NCBI GenBank assembly: GCA_004369045.1
Contig: ML213511.1
Span: forward strand, 126,692 to 190,691
DNA length: 64,000 nt
Source of the DNA: Heliocybe sulcata
Lineage: Eukaryota; Basidiomycota; Agaricomycetes; Gloeophyllales; Gloeophyllaceae
Direction of reading: 5' to 3'
Shown: positions 46,601-58,702 of the stretch, piece by piece
Position numbering within the stretch: position 1 is the stretch's first letter
Layout: each line of letters starts with the position of its first letter
The notes under the pieces: model-generated
What the model was told of the DNA's origin: nothing
What the model saw: the letters and a program-made list of their open reading frames with translations, nothing else
The model's database searches: none
Translations under genes and position numbers: made by a program

Positions 46601-49015
46601 TCTTTTTCGCCATGACTTTTTACGATCTGCAACCTGGGCAATCGCACCTCATATATATCTTCGGTGAGGGACAGCGAGAAGGTAACCATATGCGATCTAT
46701 GCGAGAAATGTCTCACGATATTCAGTCGCGACGCTGGAAGGCCCAGGGTTTCGGGCGGAGGAGTAGTATGTTGACATATCGCAGGGTATGGCGTGCAGAC
46801 CGAAGGTGAATATACCAAGAGCTCTAAGAATTTTGCGAAAGAAAGCAAACTAAACCACCAGAAACGTCAGCTTCCTAGTATAATCGGCGGGAACGTACGT
46901 TAATAACACGAACGTACTATGTACCGTCGCTAATCTTCTGCTTAGCACTCTTCTTGCCGCATGAAGTGCAGCTTAACCACATCCTGATATCTTCCTCATC
47001 CGGCGCCTTAGACTTGTCCTCTTCGGACTCCAGGGTCTCCACCTTGGCACGCACGCGAAAACCGTTATGTATCCACCGCCGCTCGTGATCGCCCCTCTTG
47101 AACGTACAGCCAGGCCTCGAGCAACTCTCATCAGCAGACAAAGTCAAGTTCTCAATGACTTCGCCAAGCCTCTTGTCCGAAGTGTAGCTAGAACTACTCC
47201 AGTCATTGAACACGAAGGTCGACCACCGCCGCTCGCCGCATGTTGCGAACTGAGGCGCAGGGGGATCGGCTGATGTTGTAAGTTCATCGGAAGCCTCCGC
47301 CACCGGTGGCTCTTGCGACGATGGCATGGAACTAGAGGACGATGCACGACTGTCGGGAAGAGGGACGAGTGTTGGTACGTGCTCCGAGTACAGTGTGGAG
47401 AAATCCTGTTGCCGCACAAACAGATTTAGGCCGCCAACTATCTTCAGGCCCTTTCCGTTAGGTTCCTTCCCTTCCCAGATGAGGAGACTGCTCAACCCAG
47501 TTCTTTCCTCCCCTGTCAGCCTGCGCGTGAATCCCTGCTGCTCCTTATCCGCGAGGACCCTAAGCAGGCTTGGCACCGGCAGCGATACGCCTGGGGATGT
47601 TGACAGCAGACCATCGAATACCTGAAGCTGCTCCAGCGCGTTTGAGAAGGGTTTTTCGGGCGGCGCTTCTTCATCCTTGGGCAGCAGTACGGGAGGGCCG
47701 TCTGCGCCGAAGAAGGAGAATCTGCGGATACGGTTGATAGGACTTGTTTCCTGTGAGCTCCGAGGAAACTGTTGGCCTTCGAAAACCGTCGTGGGGAGGT
47801 CTAGAGACTCATGCCGGACCATGTTGATATGTGGCCTTGCATTTGCCGCTCTGTGCAACAGGTTTTCTGTCTTCTTCGACACAAACGACCAGAGAACCGT
47901 GGGTGATGTCGATAGGGACTCTCGGTACCTGTGGCCCCGCTTCGGAACAGTCGGGAGGGTAGGCTGCCTATGCACGCCGGGTGACGCAGGAGAAGGGATT
48001 GTGGGGGACAGCTGTGGCTTAGGGAACTCTAGCCGGACACGTGAATCAGCAAGAAGGTGCTGCTCAAGAATTAGAGATAGATGTATAAACAAAGCCAGCC
48101 GCAGCACGCGGGATACAGCTTCGTGCTCTTCCCGGGCTGTTACACCTTTGAAACAGAAGGTTCCTCCCACCAGCCGCAGCTGGTCTGCGTCGGGGCTGCT
48201 TGTCTCAACTGGAGAGGAAGTCAGTATCAATGCAGTGCAACGCAGATACCTAACAGACCGTCCCACTCTTCTAGTCCATACAAGACATGTCTTTCGTCCG
48301 CAGCAGTATTACTGGCAGGTGATGGCAGAGAAAATACCTCCGCTGAGAATATACAGCCGACATTTGAGGGCACCAAGTCGAACCCCATATCCTCAGCAGG
48401 AAGTAACGGGCGCATTCCGTATGGAACGAGTGTGAGAAGGAGATATTTGCTCGAAGGCTTAGGTCGAGGAAGGACGGGCTTCGAAGCAAGTTCCTGCAAC
48501 TGTTTCAAAGCCAGTGCGCGACGGTCAGTATCTTGCAGCTTCTCCTGCGACGCACTAGGCGGTGTAGGCGGTAATGGAAGTCCCTTGTCCGTTTCTTTGC
48601 TCTGCTTCCGAGAACGTCTGCTCTTGTCCTGGTCTTTAGCATCCCCCTCTTTCGTCGCCTTCTCCTCCGCTTCAGCTTTCTCTGCACGTTCTTTCTCATC
48701 CTTCTTCCGCTGCTCAACCTGCCGTGCTCGTCTTGTCCTCCAAGCTCGCCGTATACCCGCAAGCCATCCCCCGCGGTCGACACGGTCACCCAAGTCTGTC
48801 AACGCACCAGCAATAGCACCTGCCCACAGCTCTCTTCGCGAGTCTGCATCCTCCAAACGTGATAGGTAGGAGTCTTCTCTAATGGCGTGATCAAGAAACC
48901 TCCTGAGGTGTGCGTCTGCGTCCACTGTGAGCGTCGTAAGTGGTCGCACATTCCGCCTGGAAGGTATAGCAGGCAAAGGCTTTTGCGCAGCGGTGGTCGC
49001 CGCTGGGGACGCCAT
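43634..49015 (-). CDS. FAB1: Fab1/PIKfyve phosphatidylinositol-3-phosphate 5-kinase
   Basis: Makes PI(3,5)P2 on the vacuole/endosome membrane. The C-terminal kinase is complete: HIKYDWTIGKRLKFSCTVYY, YIIKTLVNAWNVGDLQVLIE, RTFDLKGIHGRKVKPSNNSS, NIMDYS-like SSIMDYSLLLGLDEG and the end TRLPTDVWDLRCPL. Upstream is the conserved Cys-rich region (CSRPGCTFKRGDHERRWIHN, SCTSCGKKSAKQKISDGT, LSFAKFLELLVYS). The N-terminal third aligns only weakly with the end of the usual chaperonin-like domain (LRLVGGTFCF ... VLRLALFIHLSLILEQHLL), and no FYVE finger is seen. The start MASPAATTAAQKPLPAIP is chosen; an in-frame ATG at 49096 would add 27 residues including CYTCGKHSF. Long Ser/Pro-rich linkers separate the blocks. 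Confidence 0.9.
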
Positions 49016-49203
49016 CAATAGCTTATGTGACCCTCGAAATGAGTGCTTTCCACAAGTGTAGCAGAAGAGGGGCTTGACTTCATCGAACACATGCAACTTA
49101 TGTCTGTCGATACTTTGCAGGCGCCATAGATGGTCCGAGGTAGTACGTAAGAAGTGACGACCAGACTACCGACAGTAGAAAGCGAGCAAACAGGGCGACA
49201 CTG

Positions 49204-49233
49204 AGCACTCACAGGCAGAGCACTCACAGGCAG
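49204..49233. repeat. 15-base unit repeated twice
   Basis: AGCACTCACAGGCAG occurs twice in tandem without mismatch, upstream of the Fab1 start. Confidence 0.8.
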
Positions 49234-49259
49234 TTGCACAACGGTGAGAGGAGGCCGGA

Positions 49260-49295
49260 TATGGCCCTAGCTCAGTGTATGGCCCTAGCTCAGTA
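49260..49295. repeat. 18-base unit repeated twice
   Basis: TATGGCCCTAGCTCAGTG is followed by the same unit with one change in the last base. It lies 26 bases from the 15-base repeat, in the same upstream region of Fab1. Confidence 0.8.
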
Positions 49296-49611
49296 TTGTG
49301 GCGAGCGGTACACTCAAGATTCTATGTACATTATTTTTGATCGGTAAACAAGCACTGCAATGAGGCATTAGGCTGATCGTTAAGTGGTAGCGCGACGGAC
49401 AAGGGGTTGGGCAAAGAACAGGTTCTACAACAAGATAAGATTAGGTGCGTGCAGGGGGAAGGAAATTTTGTGGCGGAAAGCAGGAGAGGTCGAGACTGGA
49501 ATAGAAGATGTGCAATAAAGATAATAATGCAGGAGGGGGTTAAGAAATAAACAGTGCAGAAAGTTAGACATCGTCCAAGCGGAGCGAAAATCCTGGATCA
49601 TGAGCGATACT

Positions 49612-52600
49612 TCATGTCGGCCCGTAATACTCTCTCCTACCCTCCGGGCCCATGTAGTGCTCGACGTGGCCGCGCTGTTGGCTTTCTGGTGTTCTCGAGA
49701 CGTGCATCGTAGCCTCAGATGTCCCTGACACGCTCGGATCCCTAGTAACAAAAGACGGAGCAGCTGTACTGATATCGGGGGGAGTGTGGCTCTGCTCTTC
49801 CCTTCCGCGACCACCAGGTATTGCTCGGCTAGGAGAGAGAAGGTGCACAGTTCTCTCTGACACTTGTGAGCTGGGTACCACCGATCCTGATGGCGATCCT
49901 CTTGGCCGCCCCGAGGGTAAAGACCCGGCCGACACCTCGTTTCCGGAAGCGATGACAAGATCATGTCCATTGGACTCTTCTCCCTCCTCTACGCGAGGAT
50001 GGTCTCCTTCCCTCCAGCGACCGGGGTGGCCAAACGTATGGTTTTCCTGATGGCTCAATACGTCACTGCCGCCACTCCCACTCAACACTGATTGGTCTGA
50101 CCGGATAGGATCACTCCCACTCCGGCTCCTGTCGGACGACAAGGGACTATCTTCCAATCTAGCCATGGAGCTCGTTCGACCACGCAGACCAGTGGACATG
50201 ACGGATAAGGAACTCCGGCTGGCAGCGCTAATGCTCTGGATCAAGCTCTGTGCGCGGCTCCTGGCGGACGCATGGGAAGAGTTCGTTCTACTGCGACTCC
50301 CACTTGCACTCCGGGATCCTGTCCGTCTACGGGGCAGAGACACACCACTCCCATGTCGCCGTATATGAGCCAACGACTCTCTTGGGCTTAGCGAAGGGCC
50401 AGCATCGCTCGTCAGCAGCGCCACATTGTCCCCAATCTCAGCCGCCTCCTGACTGCTTTCTGCTTCGGGCTGCTCCATCATACCTGAATCCGGAGAATCG
50501 TCTTCACTGACAGACTCGTAATCTTCGGACATAGGGCGAGGCACCTCTCGAACGAAAGGAGGTGAAGCAGCAGTCTCGTCACTTTCCGTCCTGTACCGTC
50601 GCCCGGGAGGGTTGGAGAAGATAACCGGAGACGGAGAAGAAGACGGCACCGATGGTACAGTTCCAGCGCGTCGCCGGCCAGCGGCTGGGTTTCTCGGAGG
50701 GCGAGGAATAACACCAATCTCACTGGGAGAACTACCCACGTACGACCTCGGTGAGTTATTATCCGTCGACGACCTGTTACCCGTAGACTGGGTTGTATGT
50801 GAGTTACGCGAGTTGCCAGAATTGCCGTTAGAGGGTGTGGAGCCGGTATGTGAAGACCTCGACCCAGGACTCATATAAGAGCCTGTAGAGACACTATGGC
50901 CCCTGGTAGGTCGCCGGTACTGGAAAGGATATCGCGAAGCAATAGGTCGGCCAAGACTCGACATCGAGGCTGAGCTGCGTGGCGGTCTTGGTGAAGACGC
51001 TTGTTCACTCGACTCCAGTGCATCCTCCTCCTCTCCCTCCTCCTCCTCCTCCTCTTCTTCGTCCACGTCCTGTTCTTCCTCTTCCTCCTCTTCTGCGCGC
51101 TCCTGCTCTTCCACGTCTGGCTCCGGGGGTACAGGTGAAGGCGGGAATGGAATGTCATGCGGCACCGAAGTCGACGAGATCTGCGCTTTGCTTCCACTGA
51201 ACGGATATGGCGACAGACGGTCCTCATCCACAGGATAGATAGCTCTGCCCTTGCCTTTGCCCACGCTTGCGCTAGGCTCAGATTCAGGCACATCTACAGC
51301 AACCTCCTCAATCTCCTCCGGTACCTTTTCAGTGACTTCGGAGGGACTGGAGAACAGTTCTTGCAGTGCCGGCCTCTTAGGCGGATATTGGCCCCCACCA
51401 GTTGGGAGACCGATTGCAGCCATAACCTGCTCCATACCATCATAGCGCACTGATTCGCCAGGAACTGTCACCTCAGATATTTCCTTCTTCTCACCTGGGG
51501 CATTGCGCCGTGGAGGAGGTCGAGTCCTGAGGCAGAACTCCCACGCTTCTTGGACTCGCAACCTTGTGCATTCTCTCCAGCTCCAAGGCAAGGCGTCGGC
51601 GTCCGAGGCGCCATCGCTGATTACGGACATGGCCTTCTCAGCATCATCCTCCTGCCAGCGGTATCGGGGCCCACAGAGCCCTGCAAAAAGGTGACCGCTC
51701 AGTGCCCAGAGACCGATCCTGCAAAGAATGTCAGTGAAGTGTAGATACTACCCCAGTGTACATCACAACTCACCAGCTAGTTAGCAAGACCAGGATTCTC
51801 CAGGCTGTCCAAGCAGCGTTTGCGATCAGCACACCTTTTGCGTAACCCGTCAAGGTCCCGTCCGGATCAAAATACGTCCCGTCTCGTTCGCTTGCACCAG
51901 TTGCTGTCAATGCCGCGTAGTCCGGATTAGGTGTCCAGAATGTCAAAAGTAAAGCCAAAGCCAGACCAGCGCGAGGAAGCAATAACGCGACGGTCGGTAA
52001 GTTTTGTGAATAATAGTAGAACGTCTCAGCAAGACCGTCACGAAGTGAACCATTCGACTCCTCCTTGAAAGCACCCGAACGAAGATGCTGGAAGAAGGAG
52101 AAATTAGTGTAAGAAGTCATACAGACAAAGTTGAACGCCGATGACGACATGTATAAGGGAAGCATTAAGGGGCGTTCTTTGGATACGAAGGAAGTGGTCA
52201 ACTGCGTTCGTGTTTGATCAAAGGTATGATTCACTCACTAACTCGCCAGCGTCGGTAGAAAGAGTATATGAGTTGATAAATTAGAAATACAACAAAGATC
52301 CATGCAAACCAGCATGCGGTGTAGGCTGCGGCGCCGAGGGCCCAATTCCGTCCTGAGCCAGGTACACCGGGGGCGCGGGGATCCGGGAACTTAGCAACTC
52401 TAAGGCGCATCATAAGCACCGAATGCATGTTGGATACCGAAGCACTCACTGAATCAATATAAATACAGCATTGAAGTCGAAGAATGTTTGCAACGGGATG
52501 TCATAGAATATGAAGAAAGGCCAGAGATAGAAGCGAAGACGGGATTGCCAGGACGGGTTTCGCAAGAGCTCCAGATGAAGTCCTGTCGACCGGAACCTAG

Positions 52601-53114
52601 GTCGGGGGACGTGCAGAGGGAAGGGACTGCCAGCAGAGAACAGCGTAGGGGACATGCCAGAGGTGGTCGCCCGGGACCACACACGAGTATGCTGGTGAGG
52701 TGCCCCGCTCACCCTTGTTTGGTCCGTCGGCTCGCGACGGGCGTTGTCCCCCTGGGATGCCATGCTGATGATCCGAACAGACCTCGGCGTTGCCTTCCGC
52801 CCACCTACGTAGGCAAACGGGTCCGAAGTACTGCCACGGCCGGGATACTCGCTTGGGGTTGGCATCCCGACTGACGTAAAAGTGGACGCAGGGGCAGGGT
52901 GAAGAGGGCGCTTTGGTAGCCAGGACGGATAGCCTTCTTCCCGCTCCGAGGTACTGTTGGTCGCCTCCCGCGAGACCGGTGCAGGCTTGAAGGACGAGTC
53001 CATGGGCGACCCTTCCGAGTCTCCGTTGTCTCCTCCTTGCCTCCGCTCGGTCGGAGAGTCGCCCTGAGACGAGGGCGACGGCTCGGTCGATGAATTATTG
53101 GGCTGTTGTGACAT
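49612..53114 (-). CDS. Multi-pass membrane protein with long acidic and Ser-rich tail
   Basis: I do not recognise the family. The N-terminal 150 residues are hydrophilic (MSQQPNNSSTEPSPSSQGDS). Then come several helices: FYLWPFFIFYDIPLQTFFDF, AAAYTACWFAWIFVVFLIYQ, a segment near YYYSQNLPTVALLLPRAGLA, and a last one ending ILVLLTSW and WALSGHLFAGL. The roughly 650-residue C-terminal tail, mostly one exon (49612-51630), is probably cytosolic: it has two Glu runs (EEEEEEEQDVDEEEEEEEEG), then SR/RS-rich and Ser/Pro-rich stretches with many potential phosphosites, and ends REYYGPT. Introns near 51700, 52240 and 52447 join in frame. The layout suggests a fungal-specific membrane scaffold; this is inference. 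Confidence 0.65.
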
Positions 53115-55227
53115 CAGTCATGCACGAACGTCAAGTAAATAGCAGTAAGATATAAAGTCCAATGCCCGAGTCGAATGTCCCGGTAGATAAGACGTATAGC
53201 GCGTTACTGATCTGTCTTTTTTGTGGCTGGTCCTCTCCGCTCGAGATAAACGCGCCCCGGCCGACGGCTTGCCCTAGGTAGCACGCTGGCTCAGCAGACA
53301 CGAGCAAGAGCGCCTCGTGTGTATTGAACGACGGCCTCGTGCCCTTGCGTGAGGACGGAGAGCCCAGTAAGCGGAAACGAGGCAGGCCTGACGCAGGAGG
53401 GACGCCCGAGAGAAGGGACGAAAGTCCTGGCGCGCTCATCAACCACATATTCCGGAATCGAACGGTAAACGTGCCTTGTACCGTTTTGGGCTAGTGGCAC
53501 GCGATATGCTTCCGTGTGGGAGTTCGAACCTCGTTGTAGGCACGTACTTAGGGGTAGCCGTTAAATGAATGTTGCAAAAGAAATGTTTCTGATATTCCAG
53601 CCAAGGGGCCGCCCACCTCAAACTTGCAATGTTGCCAGTGGTCGAAAAGCAGGATAATGATGTTTTATTTTGCTTCCGTCTTGCCTCTGCAAGGTTGCTA
53701 CGTAAAAGCGTGTAGCCTGGGACTTGCCTATAAAGAGGCCTGCATAAATACAAGGCCTCATGGGTCACCAAGACACCGGTCGAACAACGAGTATGCCATG
53801 CACATCAGACCCAGCGGACAATCGCCACAGCCTTATGCATCCGCGTGCCAGGGTGGACGCCCTTAGGAACTTGATTCAATGCACGAAGTCCGCCTGCAAT
53901 GCCTCGCAAGGCCGCCGCGAAGATGCGTACCCAAGGTTAGCTCTGGAATGCCACAAAGGTTCTCAGAACTTCAGCGCACGTGTGGCAGTACAGGGCTCGG
54001 CGGGAGGAAGCAGGGACCACGAACCTGGCCTGGGGATTGGTGTTACGAAGCGAACGAGATTTGGGCATGCGTTTATATAAACGCACTGAAGCCGCCTCTT
54101 CGGAATGGGAGGAAGCACTTCGGTCTGGATAAGAACATCATCTATTTGCGTCTTGCCGGTTCATGGACAAGGCCATCACTGTTGGAAGGTGAATTTGCGT
54201 TGCTTGGAAAGGTGCAGAGACACTTTATAACTGCGCACACTGCACCTAGTGGACGAGAGCCGAGGAGGCGAGAGGAAAAGGATCGGTAGAGTGAAATCGT
54301 AAGTCATGCTCTCTTTAAATACCCAGGAGCAGCATGGATCAGTAAATCGTGAAAGGGTGATAAAATGATAGGGCGTTGAGGCCACGCAAAGGCCTACATC
54401 CTTGATAGGACAACTGCGGCGCCATATCGGGGAGTGTTCCATTGACGCAGCATGGAGAGTAGGGCAGATGACTATCAGTCGATTCGCCCCAGTCGATTGC
54501 GGGCCTCCATCAGATTCAGCAGGTCCGGTGCTATCTGCCTCCAGCACGTGCCGTCCGAAAGTCGAGAGGACTTGAAGAAGCTGAATATTTCTTGAGAGCA
54601 TATGATTATTCGTGAGACACGCTTCAGAACGATATGACTTCCGCTGGCAAAGTGGTATAGACTCTGGACGTAAGACAAATAGTCTCCAGTTGGCAGAACG
54701 ACACACTGAATTCCACTTCTCGCCAGCCCGTGAACATGCATCAAGCTTGACCAAGGATGCATGTCCATATGCCACAAGGTCTCTTCAACACAATTAAGCA
54801 GCGAGTGGGCATAACCTCGGTATACCAGCCCACGCGGGACAGACCAGTCAAGCTTTCCGACCCGTTCTGCCAAGTGTACTTGTCTCTTGGGAGGTGTGGA
54901 GGCGTCACATTTACGGAAATGACCCTGAACGACCGCAAGGGAGATCCATGGCGCATTAACTTGAAACACCCATAGACGCCGGCCTCCAACGAGTTCCCCT
55001 CGTGTTTCGTATGGTCCGGATCACACCAGACGGATCTCCATCCGTCGAGGATCCATGCAGTCGTAGCGACCAGCGCGTTTGCTTCGTCCTACGAGTCGAC
55101 AACGGGCATTAAAATTTAACACGACAAGGAAGATGATCGGCATTATGAATACGAGATGTAACATACATTCCAATCATCTGAGAGCAAAACATGATGACGC
55201 CTCCCTGCTTCCCAGCAATCGGATCTT
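53115..55227. other. Long intergenic region, no protein gene supported
   Basis: About 2.1 kb. It contains a tRNA-like stretch (53471-53543, separate entry). Open frames such as - 54176-54775 and + 53879-54289 show no family signal. Confidence 0.4.
53471..53543 (+). tRNA. tRNA-like sequence, probably decayed or a SINE head
   Basis: GTGCCT at the start pairs with AGGCAC at the end as an acceptor stem. TGGGCTAGTGG fits the pol III A box (D arm) and AGTTCGAACCT fits the B box (T arm), at normal spacing and a total of 73 bases. The T stem has one mismatch and a wobble, and I cannot fold a normal 5-base anticodon stem with a 7-base loop, so no anticodon is assigned. It may be a decayed tRNA gene or the tRNA-derived head of a SINE. 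Confidence 0.3.
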
Positions 55228-55633
55228 TCATGCAGCGGCAGCCACCAGCCGCGCCGAGCCCGCGTCCAAGATATCGAGGTTCTCCAGCGCATCCTCAAAC
55301 TGCTCGTCCCCGCTGTCCTCCTCACTCTCATCGCCCTTCGCCTCCTCACCGTCCTCGTCCTCGTCCGACGGCTCCTCATCCTGATAGTCAAGCTACCAAG
55401 ACACCCGTCAGGACGAGCATAAAAAAGAGCATCAGAGTAAAGATACTAACAGGATCGTAGATAACTCGTATGATCAGACTACAGCTCGGGCATGTCGCAA
55501 TATCCTCGTAGTTCGCCAGCTGCTGGCGGGAGATCTCAAAGCGGTCACCGCAGGGACACGGGTAGTGGAAAACGCCCTTCTTCTCGTCCCATGCCATGTC
55601 CTCGACCTCGATCTCATCATAGTAAGCCCCCAT
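55228..55633 (-). CDS. DPH3: DPH3/KTI11, CSL zinc-finger protein
   Basis: Small iron/zinc-binding electron carrier needed for the first step of diphthamide synthesis on EF2 and for Elongator-dependent tRNA wobble-uridine modification. Exon 1 encodes [20 protein letters not shown], then [16 protein letters not shown] and [16 protein letters not shown]; the Cys pairs CPC and CPSC bind the metal. Exon 2, after a 58-base intron beginning GTTAGT, starts [17 protein letters not shown] and adds an acidic tail ending RLVAAAA. The core has the usual family length of about 80 residues; the acidic extension is longer than in yeast. MTO1 lies 274 bases upstream on the same strand. Confidence 0.93.
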
Positions 55634-55907
55634 CGTAGATATACAATTAGTCGACAGATACGAGACAAATCAGTGTGTCGCCTCAGCAGTCGTCGCCTGA
55701 GGCGCTTATATGCGCAGTGAGAAGAATGAGCAAAGTCATATTTCTTTGATCCGTCCGATGCAAGGTCGGATGGGACCTCAGCCACCAGGTCCTTGGACAC
55801 CGCAACCGCGGCCTTGCATCGTAGCGCCCTTGGCAAACAAAGACACAGTAAGTGTAGAGATGCAAGTAAATGGCATAATAATAATGATATAAAGCGACCA
55901 AAAGTCC

Positions 55908-58702
55908 TCATACAGCCATCGCGACAGCGGAACCTTCCAAAACCCTCGCACGCGTCCTCTTCGCATACTTCAACAAAGCGACGACGGAAGCAGGTGTCAT
56001 ACCTTCCATCCTCTTTGCAGCGCCCTGTCCATGAGAAGCATTGTTAGCACTGAATCTAAGAGTACATGCCGTTATGACTTACGATACTGGTTGGCCGCAC
56101 TTTACTGAGCTTCTCCTTGACTTCGGAGCTCAAGCCCTCAACTCCTTCATAATTCATATGGGGATCCAGGACAAGAGTCTCGTCCTCCATGAAGACTCTG
56201 AGATCAGCTTCCTGCCGAGCAAGGAATGGTCCGTAGCACCCTTCATAACGCGGGTGGATCAGCCTCAGGCGGCAGCAAGAACAGCGAAGATAGCCTACCA
56301 TCAATTTCGATTCGAGCAAGGATCTCAGGGTCCACATCCGCTAGTTCCGGAATGGCCACCTTGAGATGGGCCAACTCAATGAGAGGGTTTGGAAGCAAGT
56401 CATAGGCACTGTTGCGAGATTAGAATATGGACGCGAAGACCAAGTGAAAGCGCTGTCGTACCTCCGAACAATCCCGTCTCGTCCGACATTGATACCGCGC
56501 ATCGCCCATCCCTGATCAACTGTCAGTAGGACGCTCACACGAAATGACACAGACTGAGGCATACATGGGGACTTAAATGAACGGATTTCAGCAGTTTGAC
56601 AACCCGGTCAATGTCTGATCGCACTTCGTTGAAACGGTTCCATCTAACATCAGACACAACACCGGCGTGTCGCGCTGGTCACAACATGGATCAGCATCGT
56701 ACGCACAAGCAAAGAGCGACGTGTTCACCTTTCTCCGTTAAACGCATGTCGGCATTGTCACTCCGGATTGTCATACGGTATTCCGACCTTGAGGTGAACA
56801 TCCGGTCTGAATGCGCCACTAAGGTTCGTAGTCCAACAGGCGCCCATGATGTACTCACACGGCTCTTCTGCACCCTTAACAATCAGATCATCGACCATGA
56901 CACCGAGATACCCATCAGCGCGCGTCAAAATGAGCGGAGCGCGATGTTGCGCGGCCAAACCAGCGTTGATCCCTGCTAACGCTCCTTGCGCGGCAGCTTC
57001 CTCGTACCCGGTGGTTCCTTTGAAAGCATGGGGCACATCAAATACCGCGGCCTGTTTGAAGACGGGGAAACTCACCGTTGATCTGGCCAGCAAGGAACAG
57101 ACCCTCGATGCGCTTTGTCTCCAGAGTCGCTAAGCCCTGGAATTAAGACCGGCTGAATCAATCGGACATCTGCACTCACGCCCTAACTCCCTCGGATCCA
57201 CATGATCATATTCAACGCCGTAGGCCGGTTTCACGATCTTCACGTTCTCTAGACCTGGTATGGAGCGATACATCACTTCCTGGACATCCTCCGGAAGACT
57301 GTTCGAGAGTCCGTTGGGGTAAATGAGATCTGTACCGGGCCACTGTCGGCGACCTGTGATGATGACCGTAGTGCAGACGTACCGGAATCATACCCCTCAG
57401 GCTCCAACCAAACAACGTGGTGTTCTTTCTGGAACCGCTTGATTTTGGCCTCCAGGGAGGGACAGTATCTAGGTCCTTTCTTCGTCTCCTGGATATGCAC
57501 GCTGAGATGCATGTTGTCTTTTACTATTTGATGCGTTGCGGGTGTCGTGAACGTTTGGAAACAGGCAATTTGGTTATCCTAATAACCATGTTAGTACAGA
57601 GGCAGACGAACCGAGGAGGTCCCTGAGCTTACGGCGTTATCCACGGTCCGGTTCATATAACTGAATGGAGATGGAGTAAAATCACCATCCTGTCGGGCCA
57701 TGTCGCTAAAGTTGATCGACCTGGCATCCAAACGTGCTGGGGTACCCGTCTGCAGGCGACCAAGCTTAAAGCCTGCTGAGCTAAGGGAGGCTGAGAGGCC
57801 TAAGGACGGCGCTTCGTTCATGCGACCGGCCTGGAAGCGCTTGAGGCCTGCAAATGTCATAGCTTGAGCACTTACAGAACTGGGGACTGACCCCGGAGGA
57901 GCACGAACCGATGTGGATTTCTCCTGACAGGAAGGTACCTGTGCATATCACGACCTGCGAACACTTGACGGCCTCTCCCGTATCTGCAGTTGGTAAGGAG
58001 CCATGTCTATAATGCGAACAAGGGCTACGCACCCAGTTTGACGCCCTGTATGTTTCCCCATAATCCGTTCTGCGAGTCCGCGGAACCAAAGACCAGGTCG
58101 AATACGCTTCCAGAGCGGACATCCAGGTTCGGATAGTGGAAGATGGTGTCCTGCATATTCTTCTTGTAGAGTGTCCGATCTATTTGGGCGCGAGGACCCT
58201 GTACAGGGATCAGCGGAGCAGGCGGGAGACTTGCTAGAGGTGACTGACCCAAACGGCCGGCCCCTTCGAGCGGTTGAGGACTTGGAACTGGATTCCAGCC
58301 TTATCTAGAAAGGACGCAATTTGTAAGAAACTGCGTGGAGATTGCAGGAACCTGAAGGTCTTACCAGCAACCCGCGCCATAACGCCGTCCAAAGCATCCA
58401 CCTCCCGGACAAGGGTGCCTTTGCCCACCCCGCCGATGGAGGGGTTGCATGACAGCTCACCAATAGTATCCAGCCGTTGCGTCAAAAGCAGCGTTCTTGC
58501 CCCCGTCCGAGCAGACCCGGTAGCTGCTTCGCAGCCAGCATGTCCAGCACCGATCACACAAACTGCTCTCATGGTCAGTATCAGGTCAACATGAGAATAC
58601 TCAGCGCTCACCATCGTATCTATTCGGTTCTATAGCACTTGCGTAGGACCTGACAGACGAATGTCTAGTCCAGCGCTGGTATCGGCAAGCCCTTGCAAGC
58701 AT
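55908..58702 (-). CDS. MTO1: MTO1/GidA, mitochondrial tRNA wobble-uridine modification enzyme
   Basis: FAD-dependent enzyme that, with MSS1/GTPBP3, makes the (carboxymethyl)aminomethyl group on uridine 34 of mitochondrial tRNAs. The FAD loop [12 protein letters not shown] and the family blocks [39 protein letters not shown] and KGPAVW are visible. The conserved C-terminal helical domain ends [17 protein letters not shown], then [10 protein letters not shown]. The chosen start, in an upstream exon, gives [20 protein letters not shown], an Arg-rich amphipathic mitochondrial presequence. The alternative ATG at 58614 would lack a presequence. The first intron uses an acceptor ending ATGAGAG. About twelve exons. 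Confidence 0.92.

Noticed and set aside
47677-48869. Two 250-codon plus-strand open frames
   Set aside because: They lie opposite the Fab1 coding exons and show no domain; the minus strand has the conserved protein.
50979-51300. Proline-rich plus-strand frame (PPPLPPPPPP)
   Set aside because: It is the antisense reading of the Glu runs in the membrane protein tail.
58603-58614. ATG at 58614 as the MTO1 start
   Set aside because: It lies in the first intron and would give a protein without a mitochondrial presequence; the upstream exon with [11 protein letters not shown] fits better.
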